DNA of 11,949 nt, from NCBI GenBank assembly GCA_964580455.1, contig CAZOKO010000087.1:1-11949 (forward strand), in the 5' to 3' direction. The stretch is from CAZOKO01 sp964580455. GTDB lineage: Bacteria > Desulfobacterota > WTBG01. Within the stretch, counting starts at the first letter, position 1, and each line of letters begins with the position of its first letter. The notes under the pieces are model-generated. The model saw only the letters and a program-made list of their open reading frames with translations, was not told the origin of the DNA and did not search any database. The translations under genes and the position numbers were made by a program. Below, piece after piece: positions 5,195 through 11,949 of this stretch.

Positions 5195-7066
5195 TTATTT
5201 CTTATAGAGCTCATCGGCTACATCTTTTAATCCCAGTTCTTCGAGTTTATTCCGGGTTGGCCAACCTGTTTTTTTGTCAAATCCTGATTCTTCATAATAT
5301 TCATCCAGCATACCATCAAGACTCATAATCCGCTGTCCATCATATTTCCCTCCTTTGATCGGCTCTTTGAGGATCCGCTTGGGAAGGGTATCATCCTTGC
5401 GGTCAAACCCTTCCCTGGCATTAAAAGCCCGTTGCACACAGACGGTTCTTTCTCCTGCTTTCAGATATTCATTAAGATCGATTTCCCTTCCCGTAATAGC
5501 AGAGTAGGCATCAAGTGTCTGCTGTACCGTAGGAATATTAAAAAGGGCCGGATAAAGGCAGACACCTATACAGTTTGATGCAATGGTAAACTCTTTATAC
5601 GGCTTGTACCATTTGGCAATCCCCTTTTCCTTACTTGGATCAGGCTTCTCCTTCAAACCAGTGATCTCATAAAACAGAACACCCATATCTATGGGGAAGC
5701 CCCATGGTCGTACCACCGATGCCCCGCGCTCAGCTACCGCAGCGGTTAATGCCGATGCCTTATTCTGTCGCCATTCATCACCATCAAGTTCCATTCCTTT
5801 TACGTGCATGGCATATTCTTCAGTACCATGTCCCACCTTCTCTGCAGCTCGCTTTACGCCTTCTGCGAGGATATTACCAAACCCCTTCCGCTCAACTAAC
5901 ATCTCCATCATCTTAACCGAACCTTTTCCGTCTCCCCAGCTAAGCTCCAACCCACCTGTTTCTTCAGTAGAGAGCAAGCCACGTTCTTGGCATTCCATCA
6001 TCCATGCTGCCAGCTCAGAGGCTGAATTGACACACAAGCCATTTTTATTGCAGAGCTCAGTAATCTTACAAATTGCATCTACATCTTTAATCCCACACTT
6101 CCAACCCCAGTTCCAGTAGGCCTCTGCCATTGGACCACCAGTCTGGGTTCCTTTGTAATCTCCTTTTTTCACCTTGCTGATAACGCCACACGCAATAGGA
6201 CATGCATAGCAGGCCCTGTGTTCCTGTTCTAATGCCTGAACAATATTTTCAATATAAAGTTTATGACCATCCTTCCAGCCACCTTCCTGAAAGTGCTTGT
6301 AACCGAAATCCTGCAATTCTGCCACAGTCTGGTTAAACGCAGCAGAACTTCCTTGCCGCAATGCCTGGATCGGCTCACTTGTTTTCATAGCCTCCATGAT
6401 GTCGTAACTGATGTCACGTAGCTTCCAAATATCATTTATTGGTATCATACCAGACCCCCTGATGGTAATGGCCTTGAGATTTTTTGAACCCATGACAGCT
6501 CCACTTCCACCTTTGCCGGCAAAACGGATATTATTGGCCACGCTGGCCAGGCGTACCGTCCGTTCACCTGCCGGCCCAATCCCCAATACATCAAACGGGC
6601 GACCTCCAATTTCCTTCTTAAGGGCCTCTTCCATTTCAGGAATTGTTGTACCCCATATGCATTCTGCATCCCGCAACTCAACGGTTTCATCATCAATGAA
6701 GAGGTAGACAGGTCTTTTCGCTTTTCCTGTAACTGCAACCAGGTCATAACCCGCAAACTTCAATCGTGCAGTCCAATATCCTCCGATATTTGACATGGAA
6801 ACCGTTCCTGTCTCGGGTGATTTAAAAACTACAGTTCCCCGTGCTCCGGCAGGAAAGATGGTTCCATTTAGGGGACCGGTTGCAAATACAATCGCATTGC
6901 TGGGAGCCAATGCATCAGTGTGTGGTTTTACCATTTCCCAGAGCAGTCGAGAGCCAAGCCCTTCACCGCCAATATAGTCTCTTGTAAGATCTTCCCGCAA
7001 AGGTAACATATCAATTTTTTCTTTAGTCAAATCTACACTAATCATCCTTGGTTCTTGCTTCCTCAT
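5195..7066 (-). CDS. aor: Aldehyde:ferredoxin oxidoreductase (tungsten)
   Basis: About 623 residues, the family's usual size. It oxidises aldehydes to acids and passes electrons to ferredoxin, using a tungsten bis-pterin and a 4Fe-4S cluster in the cytoplasm of anaerobes. Visible signatures (numbered from the ATG at 7066): RMISVDLTKEKI near the start, YIGGEGLGSRLLW, G-K-G-G-S-G-A-V-M-G-S-K-N-L-K-A-I (about 184-200), cluster cysteines C286-x2-C289-x3-C293 with a fourth in N-C-I-G-V-C (C503), and the late AFNAREGFDRKDDTLP block. I start at 7066 because AAGGAG (7072-7077) lies five bases upstream; the frame is open to 7108. The substrate within the family is open (formaldehyde, aromatic or short-chain aldehydes). 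It is divergent from the DUF362 fusion gene. Confidence 0.93.
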   Translation of the reverse strand: MRKQEPRMISVDLTKEKIDMLPLREDLTRDYIGGEGLGSRLLWEMVKPHTDALAPSNAIVFATGPLNGTIFPAGARGTVVFKSPETGTVSMSNIGGYWTARLKFAGYDLVAVTGKAKRPVYLFIDDETVELRDAECIWGTTIPEMEEALKKEIGGRPFDVLGIGPAGERTVRLASVANNIRFAGKGGSGAVMGSKNLKAITIRGSGMIPINDIWKLRDISYDIMEAMKTSEPIQALRQGSSAAFNQTVAELQDFGYKHFQEGGWKDGHKLYIENIVQALEQEHRACYACPIACGVISKVKKGDYKGTQTGGPMAEAYWNWGWKCGIKDVDAICKITELCNKNGLCVNSASELAAWMMECQERGLLSTEETGGLELSWGDGKGSVKMMEMLVERKGFGNILAEGVKRAAEKVGHGTEEYAMHVKGMELDGDEWRQNKASALTAAVAERGASVVRPWGFPIDMGVLFYEITGLKEKPDPSKEKGIAKWYKPYKEFTIASNCIGVCLYPALFNIPTVQQTLDAYSAITGREIDLNEYLKAGERTVCVQRAFNAREGFDRKDDTLPKRILKEPIKGGKYDGQRIMSLDGMLDEYYEESGFDKKTGWPTRNKLEELGLKDVADELYKK

Positions 7067-7149
7067 TGTTTCTCCTTTTATGAAATGTGCATTACTGAAA
7101 TTTACCATAGAGTACGCAGAGAATTATCCAAGTATTCTTTTTAGGCTTT

Positions 7150-7173
7150 CAGAGTACTTTTCTGTACACTCTG
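7150..7173. promoter_or_regulatory. Inverted repeat in divergent intergenic region
   Basis: CAGAGTAC (7150-7157) faces GTAC (7164-7167) and TCTG (7170-7173), with a two-base bulge. It lies between the divergent oxidoreductase (start 7066) and DUF362 fusion (start 7361) genes, so it could be a shared operator. No clear promoter hexamers are seen here. Confidence 0.3.
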
Positions 7174-7257
7174 TGGTTTCGTATTTTAGAAGATTGTATG
7201 AAAATATTTAAATCACCCTTGATTGTCAACAAGAAATCCTGATTTGTTTGAAAATAA

Positions 7258-7290
7258 GATTTTCCCCTCCCACCAGGGGCGGGGTAAAGA
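7258..7290. repeat. GC-rich dispersed-repeat-like hairpin in leader
   Basis: CCCCT (7264-7268) pairs with AGGGG (7275-7279), followed by a second GGGG (7281-7284). The stretch resembles common intergenic repeat debris and differs in composition from its surroundings. It supports the view that bases 7223-7360, although open in frame, are leader and not coding. Confidence 0.4.
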
Positions 7291-7360
7291 TATATTGACA
7301 CAGATGAGGAAGCGTATTAAAAATGAGGAAACGATTATATTAGCAAAGGAGATTTTATCC

Positions 7361-9130
7361 ATGAGCATCAGTTTTGATTTAAAAATCGAAAAAGATCTAC
7401 AGTCAGAGATTAGGGATCTTTTAGACAGGTATTACTTGCCTTTGTTAAAGGCACAGGGGAAGAAGTATGCGGAGGTAAGATGGGGAGAGATGGTGAAATC
7501 GACAGACATTATTTATTATAGGATAGTCGTGAATTCTACTACTGCGGGCTGGGTTATTGTCAATAAAAGTAATAGCACTCTAGTGGAATTTTTTATAGGT
7601 GAGGAATATAAAGGTGTGGGGATGGGGCCGCTCATTCTCGACAGGGTAATTGAAGGACACAAGCTCATATCTTTTGAACTGCCAAGAGGAGATGTTGAGA
7701 AGTTTCGATTTCTAGAAACATTTGGCTTCAGACCTACACGAGAGTTTACTTATCACGGAACTCCCATGATTAGAATGGACTTAAGTACGGCTGTTTATCT
7801 TGAGAAATTGGAAGGTATGAAAAGAGTGCCTTATCGAGGAAGAGAGGTTGTAGGAATTGAGAGGATAGCAGAAACTCAGACTGAAGCTGAAATAAAAAGC
7901 GGTCTTGAAAATTTAATCGATAAACTTGGAGGTTTAGGACGATTTGTAAAAAAAGGCCAAACAGTGGTTTTAAAACCAAATATTGTCAGTGATCATGGTC
8001 TAAAGGATGGTATAGCAAAAGGCGGAATTGTTACAGACATCAGAGTAGTGAAAGCTATGGTGGAACTCCTTTGTCCTGTCGCTGAAAAAATCATTATCGC
8101 TGAAGGATCGTCCATAAACCGAAGTGAAACCATGAAGATGTTTACCCACTATGGGTTTGACAGGATTAAGGATCTCTATCCGGAAAAAGTAAGTCTTGTT
8201 GATTTAAACTCAGATGAATGTATAGAAAAAAGCATCCCAGATGGGAGGCGGTTAGAGACAAGGAGTATTCCTAAAACGTTATTGGATTCGGATGTTATTA
8301 TAAATATGCCTGTTTTAAAGCTGCATTTTGCTGCAGGGGCATCTCTCAGCATAAAAAATCTTCAGGGTGCAATTCCTCCTATAGAGAAATATAAGGTGCA
8401 TTTCTTCGGGTTGTGGCAGAATTTGATTAATACCTATAAGATAATTATGCCAAAACTGATAATTGTGGATGGACTTTATGGACAGGAGGATTTCGGGCCC
8501 GTTTCTGGTTCTCCTCGAAAGATGGATCTTTTAATCGGTGGGACAAATCCTGTTGCAGTTGATTGCGTTGCCCTTAAGATTATGGGACTAAGTGTTGAAG
8601 ATTCTCCCCCTGTTCTCATGGCTTATCATGAAGGTCTTGGTCCTGTTGAGCGGGACCGAATAGAAATAAGAGGTCCAGCTATTGATGATGTGATCTGTTC
8701 TTTTAAAAAACCACTCATCAACTTAAATAGTGGGAAATACTTTAAAGTCCACGATGGTGATGCGTGTTCTGGTTGCAGGGGCTATCTGCATTTTGTGCTT
8801 AATAAATTGTGGAGGCCAGATACTATGCATGAAGGAGAGCTACTGATTGATCGGCCATTCAAAAAAAACGTAAATGTTTTTATAGGTCCTCATTCGGGGG
8901 ATTCTATCAATCCTGATGAGACAAACATTTTTATGGGCATCTGCCAGCAGCACCATGCAGACTGTGGTGGCATTCACATCCCCGGATGTCCGCCCCATAC
9001 GGAGGAGATCATTAATGGTATTTTTCAGTTCTATAAGGATATTGAAAGACCGAAGTATGCAGACCAGACAGAAGAAGCAAAGCTTGGAAAATTGCTGAGG
9101 TCTATTCTGGATGTGCAAAAAAGTGGCTAG
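7361..9130 (+). CDS. GNAT-DUF362-cysteine-rich fusion protein
   Basis: 589 residues from ATG 7361, chosen because AAAGGAG (7345-7351) lies nine bases upstream; the frame is open back to a TTG at 7223. Three parts: a GNAT-like acetyltransferase domain (about 1-142) with K-G-V-G-M-G as acetyl-CoA loop and F-L-E-T-F-G-F-R; a DUF362 domain (about 160-440) with VVLKPNIVS, IIIAEGSS, INMPVLKLHFAAGASLSIKN, V-D-G-L-Y-G-Q-E and GGTNPVAVDCVALKIMG; and a C-terminal part with C469-x2-C472, C528, C535 and G-C-P-P (C543), which could hold an iron-sulfur cluster. DUF362 proteins are linked to anaerobic redox chemistry, often with ferredoxin domains. The function is unknown; the N-terminal GNAT fusion is unusual. 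Cytoplasmic. Confidence 0.85.
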   Translation: MSISFDLKIEKDLQSEIRDLLDRYYLPLLKAQGKKYAEVRWGEMVKSTDIIYYRIVVNSTTAGWVIVNKSNSTLVEFFIGEEYKGVGMGPLILDRVIEGHKLISFELPRGDVEKFRFLETFGFRPTREFTYHGTPMIRMDLSTAVYLEKLEGMKRVPYRGREVVGIERIAETQTEAEIKSGLENLIDKLGGLGRFVKKGQTVVLKPNIVSDHGLKDGIAKGGIVTDIRVVKAMVELLCPVAEKIIIAEGSSINRSETMKMFTHYGFDRIKDLYPEKVSLVDLNSDECIEKSIPDGRRLETRSIPKTLLDSDVIINMPVLKLHFAAGASLSIKNLQGAIPPIEKYKVHFFGLWQNLINTYKIIMPKLIIVDGLYGQEDFGPVSGSPRKMDLLIGGTNPVAVDCVALKIMGLSVEDSPPVLMAYHEGLGPVERDRIEIRGPAIDDVICSFKKPLINLNSGKYFKVHDGDACSGCRGYLHFVLNKLWRPDTMHEGELLIDRPFKKNVNVFIGPHSGDSINPDETNIFMGICQQHHADCGGIHIPGCPPHTEEIINGIFQFYKDIERPKYADQTEEAKLGKLLRSILDVQKSG

Positions 9131-9292
9131 TCAATGTAGTCATTTGTTGATGGTTAACTCTGTGATATAGAAAAAGTATCTACCGGCATGGTTAAGAGCA
9201 AAAAATTTAGACCTGATCTGTCTTCTCCTCTCTTCTTTTGATTTTCCCTTGCTTAGTGTTTCACATCATAAATTCTCATACTAAAAGTTGCA

Positions 9293-9324
9293 GTCATTGC
9301 CACGCCCTTCGGGCTCACAATGAC
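9293..9324. repeat. Dispersed-repeat-like palindrome
   Basis: GTCATTG (9293-9299) pairs with CAATGAC (9318-9324), enclosing an inner stem GCCC (9304-9307) and GGGC (9311-9314). Such GTCATTG-headed palindromes are common multi-copy intergenic repeats. It lies in the 9131-9495 gap, where I see no gene, tRNA or promoter otherwise, only short AT-rich debris. Confidence 0.55.
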
Positions 9325-9495
9325 GGTCAGTTATTTATGATAATTCAGAGCAACTTAGATTAATGCTAAAGAAAATTACACAAGAACTCGAAAAGACACA
9401 CATGATTGATGAATAATATTCTTTAAATAAATTTAAAAGCAGTTTTTTACTTGAAAAACTTAAAATTCTAAGGTAAAAGGAAAGGGATATAACAC

Positions 9496-9826
9496 ATGGC
9501 AGGGAAAGAGGCAAAGAATAAAAGAAAGTCCTTTCGAGTAGACACGCAAATGAAGGATCAATATTCTTTAAAAAAGAGAAATGGAGGTTGAGGTCAATGT
9601 ACTGTTGTTAATTTCAGCCGTGGGGGTACAGGTTTGATATTTCACACACATGAAAAAATTGATGTAGGTTCAGTCGTTTACATAAAGGTGTTTGCGTCTA
9701 CAGATCCGGAGCCTGTTAATGTTAAAGGAAAATTGCAATGGATTAAGAGAAGAGTAGGCGGTTTTATCTGTAGTGTTAAGTGGTATTGAATTAATTGAAG
9801 AAATGGGGGAGGCAAAAAAATCCTAA
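9496..9826 (+). pseudogene. PilZ-domain protein, nonsense codon plus frameshift
   Basis: From ATG 9496 (AAAGGAAAGGG upstream) the frame reads a PilZ domain, a cyclic-di-GMP receptor: the R-K-S-F-R motif (R10, R14, matching RxxxR) and N-F-S-R-G-G (N39, S41, G44, matching [DN]xSxxG). Between them TGA (9589-9591) interrupts NGG-stop-GQCTVV, where tryptophan is commonly found, so TGG to TGA is likely. The domain goes on through VKGKLQWIKRRVGGFI. Near 9769-9782 the frame shifts: the next frame gives VVLSGIELIEEMGE and a stop at 9824-9826, the expected PilZ end. Two lesions make it non-functional unless they are sequencing errors. Confidence 0.8.
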
Positions 9827-9927
9827 TACATTTTTAGCAAAGGTCAAACAGAGATTTGAACCCTTTTTTTGGTTTTCATAGGTAGACAATTAACCATTTT
9901 TAAAAACTAACGTGAAAGGAGGGTAGC

Positions 9928-10473
9928 ATGAGAAGAAGAATATTTTTAAGCTTTTGTTTAGTTGCAGTAGCTCTGGTTACTCTGGGAGCAGCAAACTCTT
10001 GTAAAGCTCCTATGGATGCAACTGGTGATTATAGTGGAACTTGGTCAATCAACATAAAAGAAGGGGAAATCATCGTTGATACTATGGAATGTGGTCCTAT
10101 CAGAATGACTTTAGAACAGGATGTTACACTAGATCCCCCGGACAATCTCAAGGTAACTGGTATACTATACATTGATGACTATTCCTGCCTGGAAGAGGCC
10201 GGTTGGCCTGAGTGGCTCATTCCGGAACCCCAAGAAGTGGAGGTTTCAGGAAGGATGGGGACTCAAGATGGAAAGCTCATTCTTACCTCCGGAGGTTTGG
10301 GTACAGGAGTAGGTGCAATTTTTATCATGGAAGGGAATGGTGAAAGCGATGAACAGGCTGGAACCGAAATTCCAGAGATGACAAGATATTCAGGCAACTG
10401 GGGTCTTGCTGTCAGCGTTGTTTTTATCGGAACTGGTGGAGTTGGTGGAACATTTGAAGTTAGCAGGGATTAG
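9928..10473 (+). CDS. Exported, possibly lipoprotein, of unknown function
   Basis: 181 residues with a clear signal peptide: R2-R3-R4, a hydrophobic stretch about 5-20, then GAANSC with C25. The sequence before C25 (A-N-S) is a poor lipobox, so it may be a lipoprotein or be cleaved by ordinary signal peptidase. The mature part is rich in acidic residues and predicted beta strands, opening with GDYSGTWSINI and later GRMGTQDGKLILTSGG, like small lipocalin- or beta-sandwich-type secreted domains. I do not recognise a family. C54 and C86 could form a disulfide. AAAGGAGG about seven bases before the ATG is a strong ribosome site. A good intrinsic terminator follows, so it is likely a single-gene unit. 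Confidence 0.8.
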   Translation: MRRRIFLSFCLVAVALVTLGAANSCKAPMDATGDYSGTWSINIKEGEIIVDTMECGPIRMTLEQDVTLDPPDNLKVTGILYIDDYSCLEEAGWPEWLIPEPQEVEVSGRMGTQDGKLILTSGGLGTGVGAIFIMEGNGESDEQAGTEIPEMTRYSGNWGLAVSVVFIGTGGVGGTFEVSRD

Positions 10474-10525
10474 CAACGACAGTTCTTTAGTAACCACCTC
10501 GCACAATAAAGTAATTACTACAATA

Positions 10526-10556
10526 AAAAAGCCCTCTTAAAAAATGAGGGCTTTTT
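10526..10556 (+). terminator. Rho-independent terminator
   Basis: AAAAAGCCCTC (10526-10536) pairs perfectly with GAGGGCTTTTT (10546-10556) around a nine-base loop, ending in a T5 run. It lies 52 bases after the stop of the exported protein gene. The mirror A-run means it could work in both directions. Confidence 0.92.
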
Positions 10557-10602
10557 GCTAATGTAGTAAAATATTGCAAAGTGAAGCATATGCATGAAAG
10601 TG

Positions 10603-10624
10603 AAAGGGGACAGCCTGGGACAAT
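10603..10624. repeat. REP-like fragment
   Basis: AAAGGGGACAGCC followed by TGGGACAAT matches the head of the element at 4151 with few changes. It stands alone without a partner arm, so it looks like a truncated copy in the 10557-10681 gap, which otherwise holds nothing I can name. Confidence 0.4.
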
Positions 10625-10681
10625 TTATTATGGTCGGGGTTTACCCATTGGATATTCTGTGATATAGGAAGAGAGAAATAA

Positions 10682-10777
10682 ATGGTCAGTGTAATGATCG
10701 AAGGTGATGAATATTATATTGTTGCAAACTGCCGTTGTACTGAAATAATTTCAATGAAGAGGAGAGAAGAGCCGTGA
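10682..10777 (+). CDS. Small upstream ORF coupled to the GNAT gene
   Basis: A 31-codon ORF (begins MVSVMIEGDEYYI, contains C-R-C, ends KRREEP) preceded by a purine-rich GGAAGAGAG. Its TGA (10775-10777) overlaps the GTG start of the GNAT gene (10774-10776) as GTGA, the layout of translational coupling. It may be a leader peptide, a tiny protein, or the remnant of a gene fused upstream. No family is recognised, and a chance ORF of this length is possible. Confidence 0.35.
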   Translation: MVSVMIEGDEYYIVANCRCTEIISMKRREEP

Positions 10778-11586
10778 CTAAAATTCTTAAGGATTTTTCT
10801 GAAGAAAAAGTTATTAAAGGTATTAAAGCTAATTTCATTGAATGCATTAAGTACTGGGGGAAACTTCCACAATCCTTAATTGAGCATGAAGGAGAGGTAA
10901 TCAGAATGACGACGGGTGTGCCCGTGGCATCCCTCAATTTTATAGCTTCAACTAAACCTGTCAAAGAGGACATAGATTCAAAAATAGAGAATACGATTCA
11001 TTTCTTTGAATCCAGAAAGATGCCCTGCTTGTGGTGGGTTTTCCCAGAATCAATGTCGCAAGATTTGATTGAGCGCCTGGAGGTCAATGGTTTTTCATTA
11101 AGAGGAAGTGTTCCTTGCATGGCTGCAGACCTTTTGAATTTCAACAAGGAAATTCCTATGCCGCAAGGCATGACCATTCAACTTGTCAAAAAACAAGCGG
11201 AACTTGAAATGTGGGCGGAAACATCATCAGCTGGTCTGGGAGTGTCCAGTTCTTTTAAAGAAATGTATATGAATTTCATCAAGTCCTTTCCTATAAACGA
11301 TGATTTTAAGCAAAGATTATATCTGGGAATTTATGATGGGGAACCAGTAGCTACTTCACTGCTGTTTCTAATTGCTGGTGTAGCTGAAGTCAATTTAGTA
11401 TCAACCGTTCCCTCAAAAAGGGAGAAAGGGTTCGGGTCTTTAATAACACGTTACAGCCTGGTAGATGCTTTCAAAATGGGATACAGGGTAGGTGTTCTCG
11501 AATCCTTACCAAAGGGGGAGAATGTTTACAAAAAGCTAGGTTTCAGAGAATACTGTCGAGTTGAAATATATGGGAAAACCAAATAA
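10774..11586 (+). CDS. GNAT-family N-acetyltransferase
   Basis: 270 residues, GTG start with AGGAGAG about nine bases upstream. The C-terminal half (about 130-265) is a standard GNAT fold: strands LYLGIYDGEPVATSLLFL and AEVNLVSTVP, then the acetyl-CoA loop R216-E-K-G219-F-G221 followed by a helix, and the Y-K-K-L-G-F-R-E-Y block (252-260) that closes such domains. The N-terminal half (about 1-125) has W-W-V-F-P and L-E-V-N-G-F, like a second, degenerate GNAT unit, as seen in double-GNAT proteins. It would transfer an acetyl group from acetyl-CoA to an unknown amine. Cytoplasmic. A 31-codon ORF overlaps its start, and a REP-like hairpin begins at the stop codon. Confidence 0.85.
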   Translation: MTKILKDFSEEKVIKGIKANFIECIKYWGKLPQSLIEHEGEVIRMTTGVPVASLNFIASTKPVKEDIDSKIENTIHFFESRKMPCLWWVFPESMSQDLIERLEVNGFSLRGSVPCMAADLLNFNKEIPMPQGMTIQLVKKQAELEMWAETSSAGLGVSSSFKEMYMNFIKSFPINDDFKQRLYLGIYDGEPVATSLLFLIAGVAEVNLVSTVPSKREKGFGSLITRYSLVDAFKMGYRVGVLESLPKGENVYKKLGFREYCRVEIYGKTK

Positions 11587-11634
11587 GGGGTCTCCGTTTG
11601 ACTTGAGCAAGAGTCAAACGGAGACTTGACCCCT
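11586..11634. repeat. Long REP-like hairpin after the GNAT gene
   Basis: GTCTCCGTTTGACT (11590-11603) pairs perfectly over 14 bases with AGTCAAACGGAGAC (11612-11625), eight-base loop. Outer arms AGGGGTC (11586-11592) and GACCCCT (11628-11634) compete for the same GTC. The first arm begins in the gene's stop codon. No T-run follows, so it fits a REP palindrome better than an intrinsic terminator, though it may protect the mRNA 3' end. Confidence 0.7.
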
Positions 11635-11727
11635 CAGCCAACAACATTTAACGACATTGAATTTAAACTGTAGCTTGGAAAGAGGTTATGAAACCAATCT
11701 ATGGAAATGACTAAAAGACAGGTAAGC

Positions 11728-11744
11728 CACTAGTTTGACTAGTG
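11728..11744. repeat. Short perfect palindrome, possible IS200-type end
   Basis: CACTAGT (11728-11734) pairs with ACTAGTG (11738-11744) around TTG. It lies about 100 bases before the tnpA start, where IS200/IS605 elements carry the subterminal hairpin bound by TnpA. Assignment as a left end is inference. Confidence 0.35.
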
Positions 11745-11786
11745 AGACTTTCAATGTTTGACATTTAGATTCAGTTGTAAAAAAAT

Positions 11787-11833
11787 CCTCCTTTGAGTAA
11801 AGGGGAAAGCTTGGCGGTATAACCCAAAGGAGG
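11787..11833 (+). promoter_or_regulatory. Hairpin sequestering the tnpA ribosome binding site
   Basis: CCTCCTTTG (11787-11795) is the exact reverse complement of CAAAGGAGG (11825-11833), which contains the Shine-Dalgarno seven bases before the tnpA ATG. Folding would hide the ribosome site, the translational block known for IS200 transposase mRNA. Confidence 0.7.
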
Positions 11834-11840
11834 TAACAAA

Positions 11841-11949
11841 ATGTCGTACGAAAGTATAAGTCATTCGAGATGGGATTGCAAGTATCATGTGGTGTTCTTT
11901 AAGTTCTGGCATAAGAATAGCCTCCGGTGCTATCCGAGCTGATCGGGGC
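11841..11949 (+). pseudogene. tnpA: IS200/IS605-type TnpA, 5' end, frame broken
   Basis: The first 19 residues, beginning MSYESISHSRWDCKY and running on to HVVF, match the start of Y1-transposases of the IS200/IS605 family, which move as single-stranded DNA. After that the frame loses the expected I-P-K-Y-R-K-K and hits TGA at 11940-11942. Reading from GTG 11927 in the next frame gives V-L-S-E-L-I-G, resembling the family's V-L-Y-G-x-L/I-R, so a frameshift between about 11900 and 11926 is likely. The window ends here, so the HUH and catalytic tyrosine regions are not seen. An alternative is a short chimeric remnant. Confidence 0.6.

Noticed and set aside
5691..6977. Plus-strand ORFs inside the aldehyde oxidoreductase gene
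   Set aside because: They are antisense shadows with no ribosome sites or recognisable domains, and the minus-strand gene has clear family motifs throughout.
7223..7360. N-terminal extension of the DUF362 fusion from TTG 7223
   Set aside because: The segment spans a repeat-like GC-rich hairpin and has no ribosome site, while AAAGGAG nine bases before ATG 7361 fits well and starts the GNAT fold.
9159..10667. TCTGTGATATAG shared at 9159-9170 and 10656-10667 as a regulatory repeat
   Set aside because: A few exact 12-base matches are expected by chance in a window of this size, and the flanks do not align further.

Overview
The window looks like accessory DNA plus ordinary flanking genes from an anaerobic, fairly AT-rich Gram-negative bacterium. 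A tungsten-type aldehyde:ferredoxin oxidoreductase, a DUF362 protein with a cysteine-rich tail, a decayed PilZ gene, REP-like palindromes and an IS200-type transposase end would all fit a Desulfobacterota or anammox-type planctomycete genome. No rRNA or universal marker gene is present, so this placement is inference only.

Region 1 (about 1-4045) reads as an array of integron gene cassettes. Three attC-like sites (about 926-985, 1282-1336 and 3500-3553) each show an inner stem with one unpaired base on the L'' side and a GTT core at the 3' edge, and each lies just before the next gene. Two of the three are nearly identical. No integrase gene is visible, so within this window it is a cluster of attC sites lacking integrase (CALIN). 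The cargo looks defence- or stability-related: a predicted PD-(D/E)XK nuclease fused to an EVE/PUA-like domain (148-912), a small HNH nuclease (997-1287), an unknown pair of ORFs sharing one frame and separated by a single TGA (1350-2339), a DUF1016/YhcG-type nuclease (2390-3418) and a HicAB toxin-antitoxin pair (3570-4045). A perfect consensus sigma-70 promoter (72-100) precedes the first gene.

Region 2 (about 4046-9130) holds metabolic genes. After a degenerate purine-rich repeat and a REP-like element comes a metal-dependent amidohydrolase (4240-5172), convergent with an aldehyde:ferredoxin oxidoreductase (5195-7066, minus). Divergent from the latter is an unusual fusion of a GNAT domain, a DUF362 domain and a cysteine-rich tail (7361-9130).

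Region 3 (about 9131-11949) is looser and partly decayed. It has a dispersed-repeat-like palindrome, a PilZ pseudogene with an in-frame TGA and a frameshift (9496-9826), an exported or lipoprotein-like protein (9928-10473) with a clear intrinsic terminator, and a GNAT acetyltransferase (10774-11586) coupled to a 31-codon upstream ORF. It ends with a REP-like hairpin and the 5' end of an IS200/IS605-type tnpA whose ribosome binding site sits in a hairpin and whose frame appears broken.
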